Of a DNA stretch of 64,000 bases, positions 1 through 15,000 are shown piece by piece. The position numbers and the translations under genes were made by a program. Source of the stretch: Romanomermis culicivorax (taxonomy: Eukaryota > Nematoda > Enoplea > Mermithida > Mermithidae); contig CAWUHX010000174.1 of assembly GCA_963922205.1 (NCBI GenBank), forward strand, positions 704,626 through 768,625, given 5' to 3'. Each line of letters starts with the position of its first letter. Position 1 is the first letter of the stretch. The notes below the pieces were generated by a model. The model was not told where the DNA came from. It worked only from the letters and a program-made list of their open reading frames with translations, and ran no database searches.

Positions 1-1344
1 AATATGCAAATTTAATACATAAGGACGCTGACAAACGCTGAGTTGTAAGCTAAAATGCTAAAGACCATTTAGGCCCAAAAATGAGTGCAAAACTGAAGAA
101 ACAAGCCCTTTTAAAGGGGCCCGTAATCTACAGTATGCCTTCGGCTGGGATAAGACACACCCAAGCTAACTTCTACAGCAGAAATTGCTGCAGAAGATGC
201 CTATGGTCACATAGACATTTTCCAGTTCACTACGTTAAGCATTGGGGCGAGTTTCACCCTCCATGCTAAACATATGAACATCATCTAGAGAGAATTTCCA
301 ACTAGGTGTTTCACGTTGCGAAACGTCGCTAGTTTTTGCTGATAAGAGGTGCATGTTGTGCTCCAATTATAGTGATGAGCTCAGAGAGCTTATCTTTAAT
401 GGAAATTTTGACTAGTGGGTTATATACCGTAGTCTACGTGCGCAACGGAAAAATAATAAATCGTAAGGGAAATAAAAGGGCGACAATGAAACAGAAACGA
501 AACGCAAAAAGTACACACAGAAATTGCATGTAATAAAAAGAAACGCAAAATTTATGTAAGTTACTGTAAAACAGAAAGTGGCGAAAAACATAACGAAAAT
601 GCATTATGTGAATCACGTGACGTTGGGAGAAATTTGTCAGCACGTGACAATTTATATCCTTTCCTTTTTTTTATTGCAAGATTGTAAAAATTTAATTTTC
701 TTGACTTTTTCTTATGCTGCATAACTACTGCAAAGACGACTGTCAATATGTTCTCAAAAGTCTGTTCAATCTATTATTGATTTTAAAAAACAGAATTTGT
801 AAATCTTCAAATAGTGAAACAATACCACGTGGTAACACGGTATATTTTCACTATGCAAATTTAGAACACTTTATACCACGATTAGCTCAATGAAGAAGGT
901 TTGGATGCAAAACGCTCATCGGATTTGAAATATCAGCACAAAAAGTTGTACAATATACGTCTCAAAACGATGAAAAACAAAATTTTGACTAAAGGCCCTG
1001 TAATACTTCACCACGCGGTGGCGGTTGTTCTATTCGTACTAAAAAGCGGGGCCGCGCGGTACCACCTTTGAAGTATGAATATGTTTTTGTAATTTTTGCG
1101 GCACCCCGCGGCGCCACCATCAGGTTTCAACTGAACCAATACACATTTTTTGAGAAGAGCAAAATCCAAAAGTAAAAAAGCGGCGCCCTACGGCGACGCG
1201 CGGCACCGCGCGGCGGCACGCGGTACCGGCTTTGAGGTATGAATAGGTTTTTGTAATTTTTGCGGCGCCGCCATCAAGTTTCAACTGAACCTGTGACATC
1301 ATACATGAAGTTGAATCATATTTTCACTTGAATCGTGAATTCTG

Positions 1345-1385
1345 AATTTGACGTGTCAGAATCGTGAATTCTGACACGTCAAATT
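1345..1385. repeat. Perfect 18-bp hairpin
   Basis: Two 18-base arms (AATTTGACGTGTCAGAAT and its exact reverse complement) are separated by five bases. The arm is rich in CpG compared with the flanks. It could be the remains of a palindromic mobile element end or an extruded structure. No ORF is nearby. Confidence 0.8.
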
Positions 1386-1552
1386 ATTTTACTAAATTGA
1401 TTACTTAATTTTCAATGAAGATTTACTAAGAAGTTGATCACTCAATTTGCAATAAAGACATTATAATGTGTAAAAATTATGAATATGCAAAGTAGGTGTA
1501 AACATGTTCCTACAGCAAATGTACTCCATTTCGATTGTGTCTTTATTCCCCC

Positions 1553-1835
1553 AACGTCCCTTTTCCGTAAATATCCCAATCGTCCGAAAGTTCATACTCC
1601 CCGCAGGTCCCAATTCCCCGAATAATTAATAAATTTTTTATTTCCCCGAAAAATGCATTAGTCTCTATGATTGTCTCCTTATTCCCCGAACGTCCTCTTT
1701 CCCCGAACATCCCGATTCCGCGAAAGTCCCTATTCCCCGAAGATCCCGATTCCCCGAATAATGAATAAAATTCCCTTTTCCTCGAACAATGCATTAGTAC
1801 CTATTCCCCGAACGTCCCGATTCCCCGAATACTAG
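1553..1835. repeat. Degenerate minisatellite (TTCCCCGAA units)
   Basis: The motif 'ATTCCCCGAACGTCCC' and variants recur roughly every 17-30 bases, interrupted by AT-rich spacers that are themselves repeated ('aatgcattagt'). The minus-strand ORF through it is only the repeat read as protein. Confidence 0.7.
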
Positions 1836-3035
1836 GGAAAGGAGATGGATCCACTTTGAATCTGGGTCCTACAGCAGGTCCGACCGGACCCAGATCAGAT
1901 CCGGATCATGTAAGACATATGTGAATGAATAATCGTGTACATATATATTCAATTTTTCAAAATCAATTTATATAAATTGATATTTCTCAGCAGTGATTTT
2001 TATTTTGATTGATTTTTATTTTTCTTTTGCGCTTTTTATTTTTTGAGTTTTTTCGTATTTTTCATCTTTTTCGCATTTTTCGTATTTTGCATTTATCGAG
2101 ACGAGCAATACAGATTGTTGAAACATTTTAGATTTATTTTTGAAACATTGAGACCTTTTAGAGCAAAATCCCAAAGTAAAAAAGCGGCGCCGCACGGCGA
2201 AGTATGACAAGCCACCGCACGGCGAAGTATGACAAGCCACCGCGCGGCGAAGTACGAAGCCTTAACATTTTGTTCTAAATCCAAGTGATTCCTATGGACC
2301 TGACTCCTAAAAAATATCAACTCGTGAAACAATCGTATTAACCATACAATTGTGTAAATAGTTTCTTCATTAGAAAAAACAGAATTTCGTGAATTTCTGG
2401 GAAAACGCGACCAGATCAAGGCAAATATTTTTGAATTGAGGAGTTTCACGGTGCCCGAATGCATCGTCCGTCAAATTCCTTGGGGGAAACATCATTCGGC
2501 GAAGTGTGAATTTCTGCCCTGTCGAACGAGCTGGAGTCTATATTTTATTTAATGTTTGAACATTTAAACATGACAAAAATCTGTTTTTTTACGGAAGAAT
2601 TTCCACTGAAAACTTCAACCTCCCAATTCTACGACATATTGCGTTCAGCAAATCGTAAAAAAGCGAAATTGCTTTCTCCGGTTTTTATTTACAGCACTTT
2701 GAAAAAAATATGCCCAATACACAACTAAGATGCACCATTTTTTGATTTCTATTGAAAACAATGAATTTCCAAATCTTCCAATCGATTTTATTGTAAAAAG
2801 TAATGCACGTTATACATAAAACTAGTCGACCGGCGAATTGTTTCGATAGAAAAGCGAAAATTCCAGATAAATTTGCGCCTTCATCTATGTATAATGTCGA
2901 ATAAGTACAAATAACAAAAAAGAGCAAACTAAGAACCGGGAAGAAAAAGTATACGTCACAACGTTAAAAATTACCGTACGTCGAAACAAATTAAAACAAA
3001 CCGTATTGATCTAAAGAAAAGGGAGTAAAACAATC

Positions 3036-6000
3036 TCACATTTTGGCCCCGTGTTGAGGAGAAACACCGTACAACTGGCTCAATATGAACATGACGATGT
3101 CTTCTTTTTGCCAGTAGTTCGTATGCGATAATACCATGTCCAGCGGATTCAGCGTAGGGGCTTTGACGACAAAATCAACTCGATAAGGCAATTCTGAATG
3201 AAATAATTTTTGACAATCTACAGATATGCTCATATAAGGATGACCCAAAAATCTATTCATACGCACTTCTTTATCGAGAATCAATGCTCATTATATACGC
3301 GAATATGCGCAGAAGCAGCTGCCGCTTTTTTAGCTTTTCTTACTTTTTTATTCTTATTTTATATTCTCTTATTTTTGCACGATTTGCCAGATTTGCTACA
3401 TTTCATTGCCGTCAAGAATGAAGACTGATATCAAAATCGATACCGCGAACCAAAAAAAATGAAACAAAAGATAAGTAGAAATACGTAACCATGCGTTAAA
3501 GCGTGGTATCATATATAACAATAAGCACTAAGTTCTATCACAATTCAACAGAAACTTTTCGCTGTCAAGACAAGACAAAAATGGACAATCTTGTTGCTTG
3601 AATGCAAGCATATGCCGAGCGGAAAGTTTAGCCGGGGCCGGCACAGACACACTACGTAATAGCATGCAGGTTACCATTGGTATCAGAGAGCGTCACGGGG
3701 AGGGGTATGATGGGAGACCTTCACCTGTAGTCCTAAAAATTGACCACTGGTTGCCTAATTTTGAAACAAAATGAAATGTGTAGTGAACATTCAGCTACAC
3801 TACCCAAGAAATTGAATGTTCAACTATACCTCTGCCTGAAAAATCTGACCTTGGGGACCTCTGATTGGTATCAAGTTTCATGTGTAATTCGAACGATACT
3901 GCATTGCAGTGTTTTTTTTTGTACTTTACAAACGAAACGGTCCAGAGTACAAACGAAAATTTGAGCTTCGTTTGTACCGGTACAAACGAAAATTTTTGGA
4001 CAAAAAAATATTTTGTTACTCAACAGCTGTCAGTATTCAGTATGAACAGACTTTGTAGGACTTGTTTGTTATGCTTCCACATCGAAAACGACAAACTAGC
4101 AGCTGTGGCATAATAATAAAAGCTTTTTGTGGAGTATTTCACTAGTGCATGTTATTCGCCCATTGATCACGTGTTTTATGTCTGAATTTGTAGCCTTCTT
4201 ATGTGTCTCGTGGAAATAGCCAACGTATTCATATTTCACAGCATGTTTGTTGCATTTAACAACAATGAATCCTTTTTTCAGCAATTTTTCGCAAATTTTG
4301 GAGTACAAACGGTTTTTCAGAGGTCGTTTGTACCAGTACAAATGGACCGAGTACAAAAAAAACACTGCTGCATTGATTGATAAATTAGAAAGAGTTTGTG
4401 TATTATAGTTCGTAAAAAGATTGAATAGAACTGCGATTACTAACGATGAAAAACTTCTTCTTTTTCAGAAGAAATTAAATTGCACAGCACGCATACCAAG
4501 AACCTACCAGATTAACTGGTGCCAGTCAATCAGAAAGTCGGTCGGTTTCCAAATCGTTTTCGTGGTAGCCAAAGCCGAATCAGGATAGGAAACCGGATGT
4601 TAGTAGATTTACCTCATAGAAAATAGACACGATGCAATCAAAGTTGATTTTATAGGCTTATTTCAAAGCTTAGACACTTTTTGAACACAGTAGAAAAGAA
4701 AAATGTACGTCAAACTGCTGAAAATAACAATTACTTTCGCGTACTTTTGGCAAGTCATTTAATCAAACGAACCCTGGCATAAACTTTGATCTGGTGGTGG
4801 AAAATAGCTCACCTGGTAATAAAGTTACATCTCATCTGGTGGCTATATACCCAGTTGAACTTATTATCATGGTATACTTTCTTCTTTCACACTCTCTGAA
4901 AGCAATATACCCAAGGAACAAATGATTTGTTCGCTTTAACCTTAATGTCACTTTGAAAAGCATGACTTTGTAAAACTTGAGACTTGCAAAATTTTACAAA
5001 TCGTGAGCTCTAGCCATGATAAAAGGCCTAGCCTCATGCCTTAAATTTCTATAATAAAAGTCAGATCTTTTGACTGGAGTAAATATTTATTATGTATTAC
5101 ACATTTCAAGCAGGAATTACATTCTACGTTGAGCTTGCTATCTTATCCAAAACACTAGTTTTGAGTGCTCTTTGCCCACGCCGGGGTGCGTTCAACTAGC
5201 CAACCCTACTTGAATGACGTATCAACTATATTGTAGAATATTTTTCCTATCGAAATATACGTAAGAAACAAAATTCTTTCCAAATTTACAAAAAAAATTT
5301 TGTTCTTTCGAAAAAGTGAGTTTGGTTAACATTTGTTCAACTCACTTTCATTTTCAGTCAAGGAAGCCAATAAATCGGCGTTCGTGGCTTGATCTTCGAC
5401 TTTTTTATCGCTAACGCTGAACGTTTCGTCGCTACGACTGACGCCATCGCTGCATTCTGATACAATTGTTTTCGAACGTAAAGCGACGGCGGGCAAATTT
5501 TCGTCCATTCCGGACTTTGTGGTCGTCGACGACCCTTCGTCATTAGGCAAAATTTCAGTGACAGCGGCGGCGCTATCGTAGGAAACGTTTTTTGCGGAGG
5601 CAGGCGTTGGCGACGAACGAAATTTTGAGAGAACAGCAGCGCTCCAGCTTCGCCGGGGTATATCGGCTTAATAACGGAATAATGAGAAAAAATAAAACGT
5701 CAAGATTGAGTACTCTTATTCTTGTTTCGAATTCTACTCTAAAGCCACATTTACGCTTCACGGCACGGCCACGGCGGCCGTGACCAATCGGAACAGCGCT
5801 ACGAAAAACTGGAGTTGAATATGATTGGTTGCACGTCGTCACGTGCCGTGAAATTCCATTGGTCACGGCCGCCGTGACCGTGACCGTATCGTGATGTATA
5901 AATGCGGCTTAAGAAGGAACAATATAGCAGCAGCATTCTCAATTGATTTGGGTCCCGAACTATTGCATCGACATAAGTATCATTCGAGATATTACTGAAA

Positions 6001-9000
6001 GGCGTAAGGTGATAGAGTGACTGCTCCCGGGTAGGTGGTTGTTTGATGCGACACTTCTGGTGCGGTGTTGACAGCAATGAAAAAAGACGAATTTCGGCCG
6101 AACATTGCGTGTGGAAAAATACAAAAGGTCCTTAAAATGAATTTAATGGCGTGATGCGCAAAAACGACACCTCTTTACACTTTTTCGGTCAGGAAAACAA
6201 AAATAAACTCGATATTTTTCTTAGATTTTGGTCAGAATTGGTGAGGGTTCGAAGAGCTACACTGAGTATCGGCACCCTGTCGCCCGTTATACTCCCCGGG
6301 TAGCACGCCACATCACCATTTACATGTATTTGAATAGATGATACCTGTTCATCATTTACCTCTATTTTCAGCTTCGGTAGCAGTCGTCGTGCAATGTTCT
6401 TCCGCTGCAATTGCATCGTGAGATACATTCGTCGTAGAATCGGAAACGTTACTCAATTTATTAGACGAACCAATCGCAGTCGTCATCGCCTGATCTCTCT
6501 TTTTCTTTCCGTTTTTGTCGTTACTCGACAAGGCCGGTTTAGCGCTTATCAACTCCATAGGCATTTCTTGGTAGGGAGTTTGATTTTTCGAATCAAACTT
6601 GTGTATTCGTAAAGGAGAAACTTTGGCGTATAGCGGGTGAACTAATGGCTCCAAACGGTAAGCCTAAAATCATGAAATTCTGAATCTAAATCTATAGTCT
6701 GAAAGCTAAAAATTTTTGATAAGCGTCTTTTCTTTTTACTTTTAGGTAAAAAATATGACAAAACTTAAGATATTACTCGTACAGTTAATCGAAGTTTGGA
6801 GAAAGCTAAACGACTACGGATGTTCGGATTTCATTTTTTGAGTTTTTTTGGTTTCGGCTTTACAATTTCTGAGTTCACAGTTTCGGTTTTACAGTGTTGA
6901 AGACAAACAACTCATGTTGTAGCTTATCTATCAAAGAGAGAATCTTTTAGAAGCTTCAATAGATATTGCGAGACATTTTTACATGCTAATGTATCACTTG
7001 GTCAGAAGCAATGTCCTGAATGATAACTAGGTCTGCTTAACTGCTTAAGTATACACCGTCGATGAGCTAAAAAATCATAAAACGTAAGAAAAAAAACTGA
7101 AAAAAGTACTGTAAAAAAAGAAAAAGTAATAGAAAGAAACAAAACAGCACATTTTTGTTGCGTTCAAAACATCAACTGAAAATCAATAAAACCCACAAGA
7201 AACGGGAGACAGCAACACAAAAACAAAGAAAATCGATGTTGACGGTATAAAACAGCATTCACGGTATTGGAATTCTAGAAAACGAACTACTACGGGAGTG
7301 TTTGGTGCAAGCGAACACTCCTAAACTCTTGAACGACTCCTGAACTTCTAGTTTGGTGCAAGCGAACACTCCTGGACTCCTGAACGATTTTAGTTTTAGA
7401 AAGAATGATGATCCGGTTAACCGGAACATTTCTTTAAATGAGTATCTCGTGATCAATCAATAAAACAAGAGTCCGACTACGACACCTCGATTTTAGCCGC
7501 TCAATTTGAACATATTTTTCTTACTATTTATATGCCTGTTAATGCAACACGCTTGCTTACTACTGGATCATTGGCGTTGAAAATGTTGAATATAACAGGC
7601 TGGAAAGAATCCAAAACGGAACGGCCTTTTTGACCTCGTAAAGCCAAATATACGCTCAACGGCGAGCCCATGCAGAATAAATTGACCACCTGAAGAAGAC
7701 AACGTTGAAACCTAGATGATGGCATTTACTTCGAGTCGAAGCAGATTATCGGGTTGAACGACAACTTTTAGTCATGCATAAGGTATTCTTATATTTTAAG
7801 CTTCTCCAAAATGCGACATTCAGGGACGCTGCTATACAAAAAATAGAATCAAAAGTCATGAAAGCGTCAGCGAAATCAATAATGAGCTGGCCTGTGCAAT
7901 GTGCTGATACTTTAAATTAGGTAGGTAGTCTGAAGCGATCTGTCCTTGCCCTCTGCATTTTACTAAACGGCTGGAGCCGGCGAACAGTATGATGAAACAT
8001 TCAGAGCATTGATCAACCATCGAGCAAAATAATGCAAAAAAGATCATTCGTTTATTAAACTGATGGTAGCTTCATTCAAATTATTTTTCGTGGAATACTT
8101 TCTCTCTTCGGTCAAAAGTAGCCCTATAATTCTGCAGGAATAGTTTGTTTCTCTCAAAATGTTTAGTGCACAACAGAATTGGAAAGCCATCCTTTGGTAT
8201 TGCCTGACTGAACTAATCATCGAAAAAACTTAATTCTGTTACTTGAGTGAAAACAGCAAGGTCACTTTTAATTCAACGATACAAAGTATGTGAATGAGAA
8301 TAAATTCATAGCGCCTCTCGTATTTTAGAATTAATGAGACGGGAGTAAAAATATAGACCCAGCCGTTCCCTACTGGAAAAGAGTAAAATGAAATCAATTT
8401 CGAGCTGAAAATAATTCAAGTCTGAAAGTTAGATGATCACCCAAAACTTCGATTCTCAAACTGCAGTCATTGCCCAGAAATGATTAGAAATGTTTGAATC
8501 ATTAATGAAGATCATACAGAGACTGCATCAAATAAATGATTTGCTTATTTGATAAATTTTTTTTTTACAAAATGATCATTTTAAGAAAACCACGTGGAAA
8601 ATTGAATAAATTACAAGGTGAGAAGCCTGTAGTACTACAATTAAGTAGATTGAAACTTTGGGGATTTCGTTTTTAAGTTATCATCCTACCGCATTTTATC
8701 TATTCAGCATACTAACCAGGTATTCGCAGCCAGGCAAACTAAAAACAAAAACACGAGTCGCATTTCTCATATTCTACAGCTAAACTGACAGTTGAACATA
8801 AAATGTGTCATCAGCCGGCGTCGGTCAGTATTGCCGAACTTTTTCGATTCAGTACTGCCGATGTTCTGAAACATTTAAGTTCTCATTAACTGAGCGTTAC
8901 ACAACTGACCTTGAATAATCACGAAAATTTTTGACGTAGATTAAACTAACTTTGACAAAATTTCAATAAGCATTTAAAGTTCTAAAGCGACATTAGAAGA

Positions 9001-12000
9001 TAATTTAAAAGACCTCACTTTTTAGGTAACAACTTGACAGGAGTTATGGACAGGATTTCAGCGGTACAGATTCTTCCCAGTCGGTCGAATATTAGCTTCA
9101 TTTTCAATGTCATCTCGATCGTCATGATTTACCTTGAATTTTAAAATTGATCGTTCTGCATCGGCCAGATTGATAAGGTTCCTCAAGCCACCAACGTCAT
9201 CTTCTAACTCTCTCCGCGATCGTTGCAAATCTTTTAGTTTTCTTTTCAAGTCGGCGCCCAATAGGTTTGATTTTAATAAGTATTCCTAAAACACAATATT
9301 CTTTTGGGAGTATGACTTGGTGCTTTTTTATTTTGTCAGGGTTGGATACCTTTAAAAATAGAGCACAAAAAGCATAAGCCTATATATCAGTGCGAGATGA
9401 TCTTCACACTAAATTTTACTAGATTCACATTCGATAAGATTGTGGTATTTACATATACATACCAGCCGCTGTGTAACGTACTCTTCGTACTGTAGTAACG
9501 GCGACCAATTCGAAATGACATCATAACTTAACACCGAACCTAAGCTGTGGGCCACAATAGACACGGAGCCATTAATACTCGGGAAATACGAGTTATGTTT
9601 CAAAAATACGGAGTATAAATTATTAAAAACGGAAACGAGTCCAGAAGAGACCTACAGCAAAAAAAGCGTATTTGAAATATCGAATTTCTATATCTTCAAT
9701 CATACGGTACTTCAGCTTGATATGTTGGACTACTATAATACATGATATCCATTGCAGTATTGTTCAAAAAATACCGTACCGAAATAAGGCTATTTGGGGT
9801 AATCGCCTCAATAAGATCTGTAAAAAATGTAGGTAAAATTCGAAGAGAAGTCCAAATCTATTTTATGATAAAAAGCTGATTAATCTGAATGAGATTTTAT
9901 TTTTATTTGTGGAGATCCAATAAACATGATTCCTCTATGAATTATTTTCTTCAGAGTAAATATGACCAAAGTCGTCGCGCACTTGAAACATATAAAAAGG
10001 AACAAGTGTGGACTAGAACTGTCTTCGATAAATAACTAGAACACGGCGAATGCGTGAAAACTTAAAGTGGCTATTTCGACTATAATTAAACCATGCATAT
10101 TGAAGAGGTTGATTCAGATTAACTGAAATTGAACAAAATTTTCATGACAGAACAACAAAAAACAACAATAGGAGGAATGGATTCTGAGTTTTCCCAATCT
10201 CTAACAAGCATACTAGATCTGTTAATTTACCATAATAAGCCATCTTGAAAAACTAAGAAATGTGTGTTGTACAAGAAACTATCTTTCAAGCTAAAATGAT
10301 ATTCCGTTGATGGCTTACCACCTTCCAACTTTAAGTTCAGTCGCCATTCGACGGGTAAAAACATTGGCCGAAATTGCACGTGTCCGTACGATTGTTTCAA
10401 TAATTTATCAGATATTAAACGCATTCTACAAGATGAAAAAGCCTATAGGCTCTTCTACAATAGTTTTTACAAGATTACTTACGACGTGGCATTAGAAATT
10501 ATTTGATTGACTAAGCGTTTCTGACCGATACCGTGAACAACTAATAGCAAATGATTTACGGGTAGAGGGCCGTCTTCGTAAGTAGCTTCGGTATGGTAGC
10601 CGCGTCGAATTTTCATGAGAGTCGCTGTTCAAAAAAACAATGATTTCGAATCATACGTGTGCATTCGGAGGTCAGGACTGGCAGACGCTCATTTACTACA
10701 CATGAATTTTGGACAGATGAGTACTTACTGCCGTGTTTTTTAACCATGTTGTTAGTCTTTTTAACCCAAAAGCTGCTCTACTTGCACTCATTCTACAAGA
10801 ACCGAATTACTACTGAAAGATTTTGGATTTTTAAGCTTTCTCAGCTTGAGTTTTCTTAGATAAAACCAGTTCACAACCCAGACAAAATCCCAGTTTACCC
10901 CCTCAGGCGGACTGACTATGCACAAGTATGTTTCGTATCACACATATAGTTTGGGCGGTCGGGCCCTGAGGTTTGGGCGGTCGGGCGACTTTTTTGGGGC
11001 CGGAGATCACTGATTCCCAAAATTTTAGTGGGAGGGGACTCTGAAGGAAAAAAAAGACTTCTTCACCAAAAAACTCCGAAAAACGGTTCAAAAAACAGTA
11101 CTTTTCGTCTAAAAAAAATGTATTCATGGAGCGGACCCAATAGCTAGCCATATGGTTGATAACTTTTGGAGGTCCCATAGCAGTCCCCCCAATTACATGT
11201 ATGACGAATTGGCGCTAATAACTTGAAATGACAAAATCAGCATTTAATGTAACATTTGCATTGAAAATTTTCACAAAAAAAGAATCTATGACAAGCAAAA
11301 CTTCCGACATGCTACATGCGTCTGACATGCATCCGTTCACAACCTATCCAAGACTCGACAGGTACTGTTTTAATGTTTTTTGCGCATAGTTTTCTTTCAG
11401 TAACACATTATTTGGGATTAGGTTTGTAGTACTCAAAATACCATACTTTTATCCGAAAGCATACATGTAATTGGGGGGGGGGAAGTGCTATGGGAACGCC
11501 CAGAAATCGTCGACCATATGGCTAGTCATTGTCCGCCCCCAGGATTTTCCTATCCTACGGCTAGCTTTATGGTAGCCGTAGGAACCCCCATACTTTTTGT
11601 CCGAAAAATACTGAAAAATGTCAATTTTTTAATGAAAAATTTCAATCTTTGAACAAAAAATGGTCAAAAAAGTGAATTTTCTAGGCGCCTCGCGCCATGA
11701 ATACATTTTTTCGGTCTTTTTAGAAAAAAATTACTATTTTTCAAACTATTTTTGGGATTTTTTTTCCTTGAGACCTCTCCCCCCAAAATTTTGTGACTTA
11801 CTGACCCCCGGCTCAAAAAAAGTCGCCCGACCTCCCCCAAGACCTCGGGCTCCAATTACATGTATGCCCAAAAGTGTGAATTTGAAAAACGACCCATCGG
11901 ATTTTACGGCATTATGCAAAACTCGCTTGTATGCTTCACTAAACCGAACAAAAACTTCCAGACTACCCTTCAGAAATTTCATTAAAATGAATGACTTACG

Positions 12001-15000
12001 GCAAACATTTTGATAATTCTAATCTGGAAAAGATGGATAAGCAATCGTCAATCAGATATTATTCATGTTTGTTCTTCGTTTCTAACCGAAACTAGCAAAT
12101 TCAGCATTCCCAGGTCATGAAATCAAGGGAATAAGGCATTATCTCGCAGATAAGAAGCATGAACACAGTGTGGCAGCTAATCAACTAGAGAATAAAAGAC
12201 GTGACATTGTCCCGAAAAATATCACGCGTGCAAGTCAAGACAGCCTTTTTTGACATCGATATTTATGTTCTTATTTTCTTACATTTAATCCTTAAGGACA
12301 TAAGCCAAGTACGATCTTTCGGCTGCAGTTGAATGTCAATTATCGAACTCCACTCGACTTTCCAATTACTTGATATAAGCGTGTGTAAAACTGGAAAATA
12401 ATTGTGAAATTCGATAGCAGGATATACAATTAATGATAAGAAAAGATTAAAGGCATTTCTAATTATATCATGGAATGTTTCATAAATCCACACACGTAAA
12501 ATAACTGAAGTTAATAAAAACTACGAAAATAAATATAATCGGACATATACAGACTTGTCTGTAATCAAAAAATTCGACCGTATACGAAATCCTTAAATAA
12601 ACATCATTCACCTTTTGAACGTATCTGAAATCAATAACTGCTTTGATCCTTTTCTACCATAAAATTCTGGATGACATATCAAATCACGGAAACTCGAAAC
12701 CGAGAATGTAAAGGGTGCAAAGATCTATGCAGAAATTTGCATGAAATTTCGAATTCGCAAGACAAAGAAAATTAATGGTCATTTATAGTTGTCTGGTGCT
12801 AAATAAGTATGCATATATCTTTTGCGATTTAGCTTTATTCTCCAAACAAAGTGTATATCTAAATAGTGGGAGACGGTGGAACGCAAAGATGTTATACTTT
12901 ACAAACAGTGCCATTTTTGGCGACGCGGAAAATTTTTGAACACAACGAAGGCTATTGATATATAATCCATTTACTTCGAAACTAGACTCGAGACGTTCAG
13001 GAAGTCGGGACATTCGGGGAAAAGGGATGTTCGGGCAATAAGAACACAACCGTTTTTTTCGATGTACAGTAGAAGTGGAGACGAACTTCATTCTCAGTCG
13101 GTAACATACATGCGCATAGGGGGTGAGAGCCCGGAGAAAAATTTTAATTTTAACAAAAATTTAACTGACAGTAAATCCCTAGGTCAGGAATTTACTGTCA
13201 GTTAAAGGGATTTGTCAGGGATTTACTGTCAGTTAAAGGGACTTGTCAGGGATTTACTGTCAGTTAATTTTTGCCAATCAGTCTTCAGTTTTACAATCAG
13301 TGGTTGCATACATGTACACGGTCAGGGGTCCCAGGATATAGAAAATGGAAAAAATTGGTCCTTTAGTAATTTTTTTCCAGAAATCAGGTATATAGTAATT
13401 TTTTACTCTAAAATGAAATTTTATTGCCTTTTGTATCAATAATTACTGAACAAAGTTGTTTGCTGACATTAATCATAAACTGTGTTTTAAGTTGATCTTT
13501 TTTTGTAATCTAATCTTTTTAAAATGTTTGTTGCATTTTACTTTGCCAAATTTTCGGCCTATAGTGAACTTTTGCCAAATTTTTGGCCTATAGTAAATTT
13601 CTACCAAATTTTTTAGTGTGGATAAATCCATACCATGTGTGCATGTATGAGTGGTTGCAAGTTTTTTGTAGTTGTCTAATAAACAGGTTGTTGAACATCA
13701 TGTTGGTATCGTGAAGAAACTGCTCTTCTATAAAATTAGGAGAAAAATTTGCTATCCAACGATTTTGGGATTTATCCCTGGCCTGACACTAGTAGTATGC
13801 ACATGTATGGTCGGTAATTTTCCAGTGATATGAAAAATTGAGTTAATCACATATGCACAACGTACTTGGCTTTTGACCTTTTTCGCTATAGACAGGTGAC
13901 TCGGGAATGTTTTGTCCTTTGAACATTTTAACATGCTGACTTTCGACTTTTTCAGCCAACTTTTCTTCCAAAGGCAACCAATCACTCTCCGTAAACCACG
14001 TCCCTCGCATAATATCCAACGATGGGCCTAAAGAGATTGCAGCCCCAGTGTTTTACGATAATTTAGAATAAAAGAAAACTACCAGCCCAATATATCGGTT
14101 TAATTTTACATTGATCCAGAAGAAGTTCGTAATACCCGTCCAAAACGACTATAGAATTTGAGCATAAGGCAATAATTTCAGATTTCATGGGAAAATCTTC
14201 CGACATTGGTTCTTTTAACTCCAAACGACGTTTCACTTCGATAAGTAAGGAATCCCGACCTGACATGAAAAATTATTAATTCTGAGAAAAATTGTGAAAA
14301 ACGAGTCCCTAATGTACCGATGAGACGAAATCATTATTCTTTATTATCTTCTTTCCTCACAAATTGTTACCGAAATATTTGGACTCACTCACATTCTTCT
14401 TACTATACTGTGCACCACATATGAATACTATATAGCATCTTTAGCATCGAGAAACATACCACCGGCACAAAAAATATGTTGCAAATAATAAGCTGTATTA
14501 AATGTTTAATTAATCAAATACAAAATATGTGCACTTATCAAAATATGTACAATTACTATCGATAACACTTTGCCATTCACTGAACAGTTCGGCTTTTTCG
14601 GTTTTGAATATACGTTTCTAATTGTCCTTGATTTTCAAAAGAAACACCGGAAACAGTTTTTTCATGGGCGAAACAAGTAATAATCAGTATGTAGAATAAG
14701 GCGAGGTAGGATTGTCCAGTTCGATTTCTATATTTCTTTTGAAGCGTAATGACAACATGTGGTTAGGTATTTTCATGAAAAACCCAGTAGACTATCCCTC
14801 AGTTGACCACCATACACAAAGTATGATCTTGTGTGGAAACGTTTTCGTCTGGAAAATTGCTGGGATTTTGTGCTTTTGACAACTCAGCGGCGCTTTCAAA
14901 CATTGATGTTACAGTACCAACTTTGCATCCCCAGTGACGAATCATTCAAGGAAAAGCTGAAATTTTGTACAGCGAAAGAAGTCTTAACACGCCGTTTTGC

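Larger units (their letters stand above)
1..3035. other. Intergenic region with repeats, no gene seen
   Basis: No exon-like ORF with splice sites was found on either strand. Bases 1014-1300 hold a GC-rich repeat: the segment around 1060-1135 recurs at 1225-1292 with small differences. The start of this unit, a GCGGCGCC-rich stretch after 'gcaaaatcc', is seen again at 2160-2265. A perfect hairpin lies at 1345-1385 and a decayed minisatellite at 1553-1835. The rest is AT-rich DNA in which I see nothing. Confidence 0.5.

Noticed and set aside
5592..5783. Plus-strand ORF over phospholipase exon 13
   Set aside because: Antisense of a confirmed exon and running into a TIR element.
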